Notes under the pieces: generated by a model
Seen by the model: the letters and a program-made list of their open reading frames with translations, nothing else
What the model was told of the DNA's origin: nothing
Databases searched by the model: none
Position numbers and translations under genes: made by a program
Shown here: positions 4,459-6,485 of the stretch, piece by piece
Numbering within the stretch: the first letter of the stretch is position 1
Layout of the letters: every line of letters begins with the position of its first letter
NCBI GenBank assembly: GCA_900544285.1
Contig: UQUT01000028.1
Coordinates: forward strand, 1 to 6,485
Direction of reading: 5' to 3'
Length of the DNA: 6,485 nt
Origin: an uncultured Eubacterium sp.
Lineage (GTDB): Bacteria > Bacillota > Clostridia > Oscillospirales > CAG-272

Positions 4459-6485
4459 TCAGTCAACGGATTTGAGCTCGAATGTCTCGCCTGTGGTTGT
4501 TTTCCAGACCATAGCCGTGATGACCTTTTCATTGCCGTTACCGTCAAGAACCTTCATACCGGAAACTTCCTTATACCAGTTTGAACCGCCGGTAAGAGAA
4601 GCAGTATAAAGAGCTGCCGTATTTGTGGAAACCGTGTTGCCTTCGTCGATCAATGTGAACGGGAGGTTGGGATTTTCGCCCATACCGATATTGATTGCCA
4701 TATTCCTCGTTACTGTGTCGCCTTCCTGAGCGGTGATATCAAAGCTATTGTTCTTGAAAATAAATGTCGGGCTGACAGTCTTGCCGACACGCTCGATCTT
4801 CACAGGGCGTGTGCCGACAACCGTATTGTTGACAAACGTAAATGTCTTGATGGGATTTGCGTTTGCGCCCGAGCCCTCTGTGTCTTCACGCCACCAGATG
4901 GGGTTGGAGTTGTTTGCATCTGCTGTGTTTGTATATGCATTGAATTTGCAACCGTCAAATGTTACGTTTGACGCGGGGCAAGTGCCGATGATTATTCCGT
5001 TGAATACGCAGTTTTTGAATGTAATGGAGTTGAGGTTGCTCCAAGGAGATGTGTATTTCTGAATATCGAAGCTGACAACGCCGTTGAATGTCATGTTTTC
5101 AAATACAACGTCGCTGTTGCCGGGGACAAGCATATAGACGGAAGTATCCTTGTAGTTGTCAATGGAGCCATAGCCCGTTGCCGCGCTTGTGATTGTGCCG
5201 TCCTTGAAGATGAACTTGTGCTCGCCTGCGCTTGCGGGAGCAGAAGCATAGCTGTTGAGCTTTGTGCTACCGAGAAGAACACCCTTGCCTGTGTAGCCGG
5301 TGTTGTGTTCGCCGTATGCGATATCTTCGTTGGACACATTACCGACTGTAACGCTTACGGTCTTTGTTTCTTTCAGTTCGTCACCGGTCATCTCGTTAAG
5401 CTCGCTTACAGTATGAGATTTTACAACCGTATACCAAACATCGCCGTTTGCCTTTGTTTCGGAAACAACGGTATAACCATCGGCAACAAAGTTTCCACCG
5501 AGGTTGTCATCGCCCGTGGAGGGGTCATAGTTTACGAACGTACCGCCGTAAACCGTGATTGTTCCGGGGTTGCCGTTGCTCTGATTGAGAACATAATATC
5601 TGCCGCCGTATGAGCAGTTTGTATAGAAGAAGCCACCATTTATAACGATTGTGCCGCCCTGCGAATATACAACGGAGTTGCCGTAACCGTTTGCGTCGCC
5701 GCCGACCGTGAACGTACCGCCGTTGATTGTAACCTTTGCACCGCTTGCCGCGCAAACGCCTATGTTGTCGCCGCCTTTGCCGCCGTCAAAGAAACCGCCG
5801 TTGATTGTAACGTCGGCATCTGCGCCGATTGCCTTGACTGCGATTGCGCTCGGATTTGTTGCGATGATACCCATGTCGACTGTGGCCTTGCCTGTGAAGG
5901 TCTTGCCTGCCGCAATCGTTTCGGAGAATTCCGAGCCCGCATCATATGTATTGCCGTTTGAGTCGAACTCGTGTGCAAGCTGTGTTGCAATGACCTTGAC
6001 GGAAATTCCGCTTACGGACTTGTCTTTGTAATCATTGTTTGCTGTCTCGTCCATATGCGCGCTGATGTTGAGAGTCGCATATTTGCCCGCGAGGAGCTCG
6101 CCGTCGGAGATGAGAGTCGTTCCGTATGCGTTGTCGCTTGTGACGGTTGCGCCGTTTTCGGGTGTTACAGTCGCCTTGAACTTGATAACGTCAAGGAGCA
6201 TTGTGTCGCCCGTTGCGCCCGTGATAACAAGCTGATACTTGAGAGCGAGGTTGCCCTTGTTTACGATTCTGAGTTCGGGAAGCTGATATGTGCATCCCGG
6301 TTCCCAGAGAGTCTTTTCGCCCGCGGGAGCGCCCGTCGCTTTTACGAAATCAAGCGTTTTGTTCTCCGCAGATACCCAGCTGCCTTCTGCGTTCTTAATC
6401 TGAAGGTCAACTTCGAGGTTACCTGCCTGAATTGTGTTGACATTTGCCGTTGCGGAGTCCGTAAACCATGCGAATGTCGAGCCGA
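4459..6485 (-). CDS. Secreted TasA/camelysin-like protein with beta-solenoid repeats (5' partial)
   Basis: The reading frame is open from the TGA at 4459-4461 to the window edge, giving 674 visible residues; the start codon and most of the signal peptide lie outside. The ATG at 6201 is internal, because the 94 residues before it carry the clearest homology. They begin GSTFAWFTDSATANVNTIQAG and continue through LWEPGCTYQLPELRIVNKGN and LKYQLVITG, the pattern of TasA/camelysin-type domains following a SipW-dependent signal peptide. This domain seems to end near residue 186. A first solenoid-like block carries VTINGGFF (225-232), VTINGGTF (251-258), IVINGGFF (279-286) and ITVYGGTF (309-316). A linker with DGYTVVSE and GDVWYTVV leads to a second block of rungs such as VVFENMTFNG, ITFKNCVFNG, VTFDGCKFNA, FTFVNNTVVG and FIFKNNSFDI (about 459-583). 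The C-terminus ends FELKSVD with no LPXTG or membrane anchor. A cell-surface or matrix role is inferred; no catalytic site is recognised. Confidence 0.82.
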   Translation of the reverse strand, partial: GSTFAWFTDSATANVNTIQAGNLEVDLQIKNAEGSWVSAENKTLDFVKATGAPAGEKTLWEPGCTYQLPELRIVNKGNLALKYQLVITGATGDTMLLDVIKFKATVTPENGATVTSDNAYGTTLISDGELLAGKYATLNISAHMDETANNDYKDKSVSGISVKVIATQLAHEFDSNGNTYDAGSEFSETIAAGKTFTGKATVDMGIIATNPSAIAVKAIGADADVTINGGFFDGGKGGDNIGVCAASGAKVTINGGTFTVGGDANGYGNSVVYSQGGTIVINGGFFYTNCSYGGRYYVLNQSNGNPGTITVYGGTFVNYDPSTGDDNLGGNFVADGYTVVSETKANGDVWYTVVKSHTVSELNEMTGDELKETKTVSVTVGNVSNEDIAYGEHNTGYTGKGVLLGSTKLNSYASAPASAGEHKFIFKDGTITSAATGYGSIDNYKDTSVYMLVPGNSDVVFENMTFNGVVSFDIQKYTSPWSNLNSITFKNCVFNGIIIGTCPASNVTFDGCKFNAYTNTADANNSNPIWWREDTEGSGANANPIKTFTFVNNTVVGTRPVKIERVGKTVSPTFIFKNNSFDITAQEGDTVTRNMAINIGMGENPNLPFTLIDEGNTVSTNTAALYTASLTGGSNWYKEVSGMKVLDGNGNEKVITAMVWKTTTGETFELKSVD
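5716..5811 (-). repeat. Direct repeat encoding the INGG solenoid rung
   Basis: The plus-strand 18-mer ACCGCCGTTGATTGTAAC occurs identically at 5716-5733 and 5794-5811, 78 bp (26 codons) apart and in the same frame. Each copy encodes VTINGG, read in reverse complement. Diverged copies of the same rung lie at 5626-5649 and 5536-5559. This points to internal duplication of a repeat unit in the surface protein. Confidence 0.8.

Noticed and set aside
5536..5811. CRISPR-like or mobile repeat in the right half
   Set aside because: The repeats are in frame, encode protein rungs with diverging copies, and lack uniform spacers; they belong to the surface protein.

Overview
The window looks like a chromosomal segment of a Gram-positive anaerobe of the Bacillota (class Clostridia, probably an uncultured gut-type lineage). 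The reasons are an ArsB-type permease, a HisK-type PHP phosphatase, a BioY-only biotin uptake gene, a TasA/camelysin-type secreted protein, strong GGAGG-like ribosome binding sites, a TTG start with an almost complete Shine-Dalgarno sequence, and near-consensus TTGACA/TATAAT promoters. The assignment rests on family resemblance only; no rRNA or tRNA is present.

Layout. 1-182: non-genic leader with a perfect 12-bp inverted repeat near the left edge, followed by sequence open in frames on both strands, possibly a dispersed repeat. 216-803 (+): XRE-type helix-turn-helix regulator fused to four membrane segments, with its own extended -10 promoter. 871-900: bidirectional terminator between converging genes. 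913-3656 (-): three-gene operon tdk (thymidine kinase) -> PHP-family phosphatase -> ArsB/ion-transporter-superfamily permease. tdk and the phosphatase overlap by ATGA, and the permease follows after 27 nt. 3657-3818: divergent promoter region with two back-to-back sigma-A-type promoters. 3819-4364 (+): bioY with a TTG start. 4363-4394: bidirectional terminator, with a second weaker hairpin at 4400-4428. 4459 to the right edge (-): a large secreted protein whose N-terminus lies outside the window. It starts with a TasA/camelysin-like domain and continues into two sets of beta-solenoid-like repeats.

How the genes fit together. tdk salvages thymidine, bioY supplies biotin by uptake, the PHP enzyme dephosphorylates a small phosphomonoester (histidinol phosphate is the family default), and the permease is a secondary anion or cation exporter/importer of unknown substrate. 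No his, bio or ars partner genes are visible, so the substrates of the phosphatase and permease stay open. The XRE-membrane protein converges on the permease and need not regulate it.

I see no CRISPR array, insertion sequence, riboswitch, tRNA or convincing novel multi-gene system. The less ordinary items are the composite TasA/beta-solenoid surface protein, the unusual tdk-PHP-permease operon, the membrane-anchored HTH regulator and the inverted repeat at the left edge.
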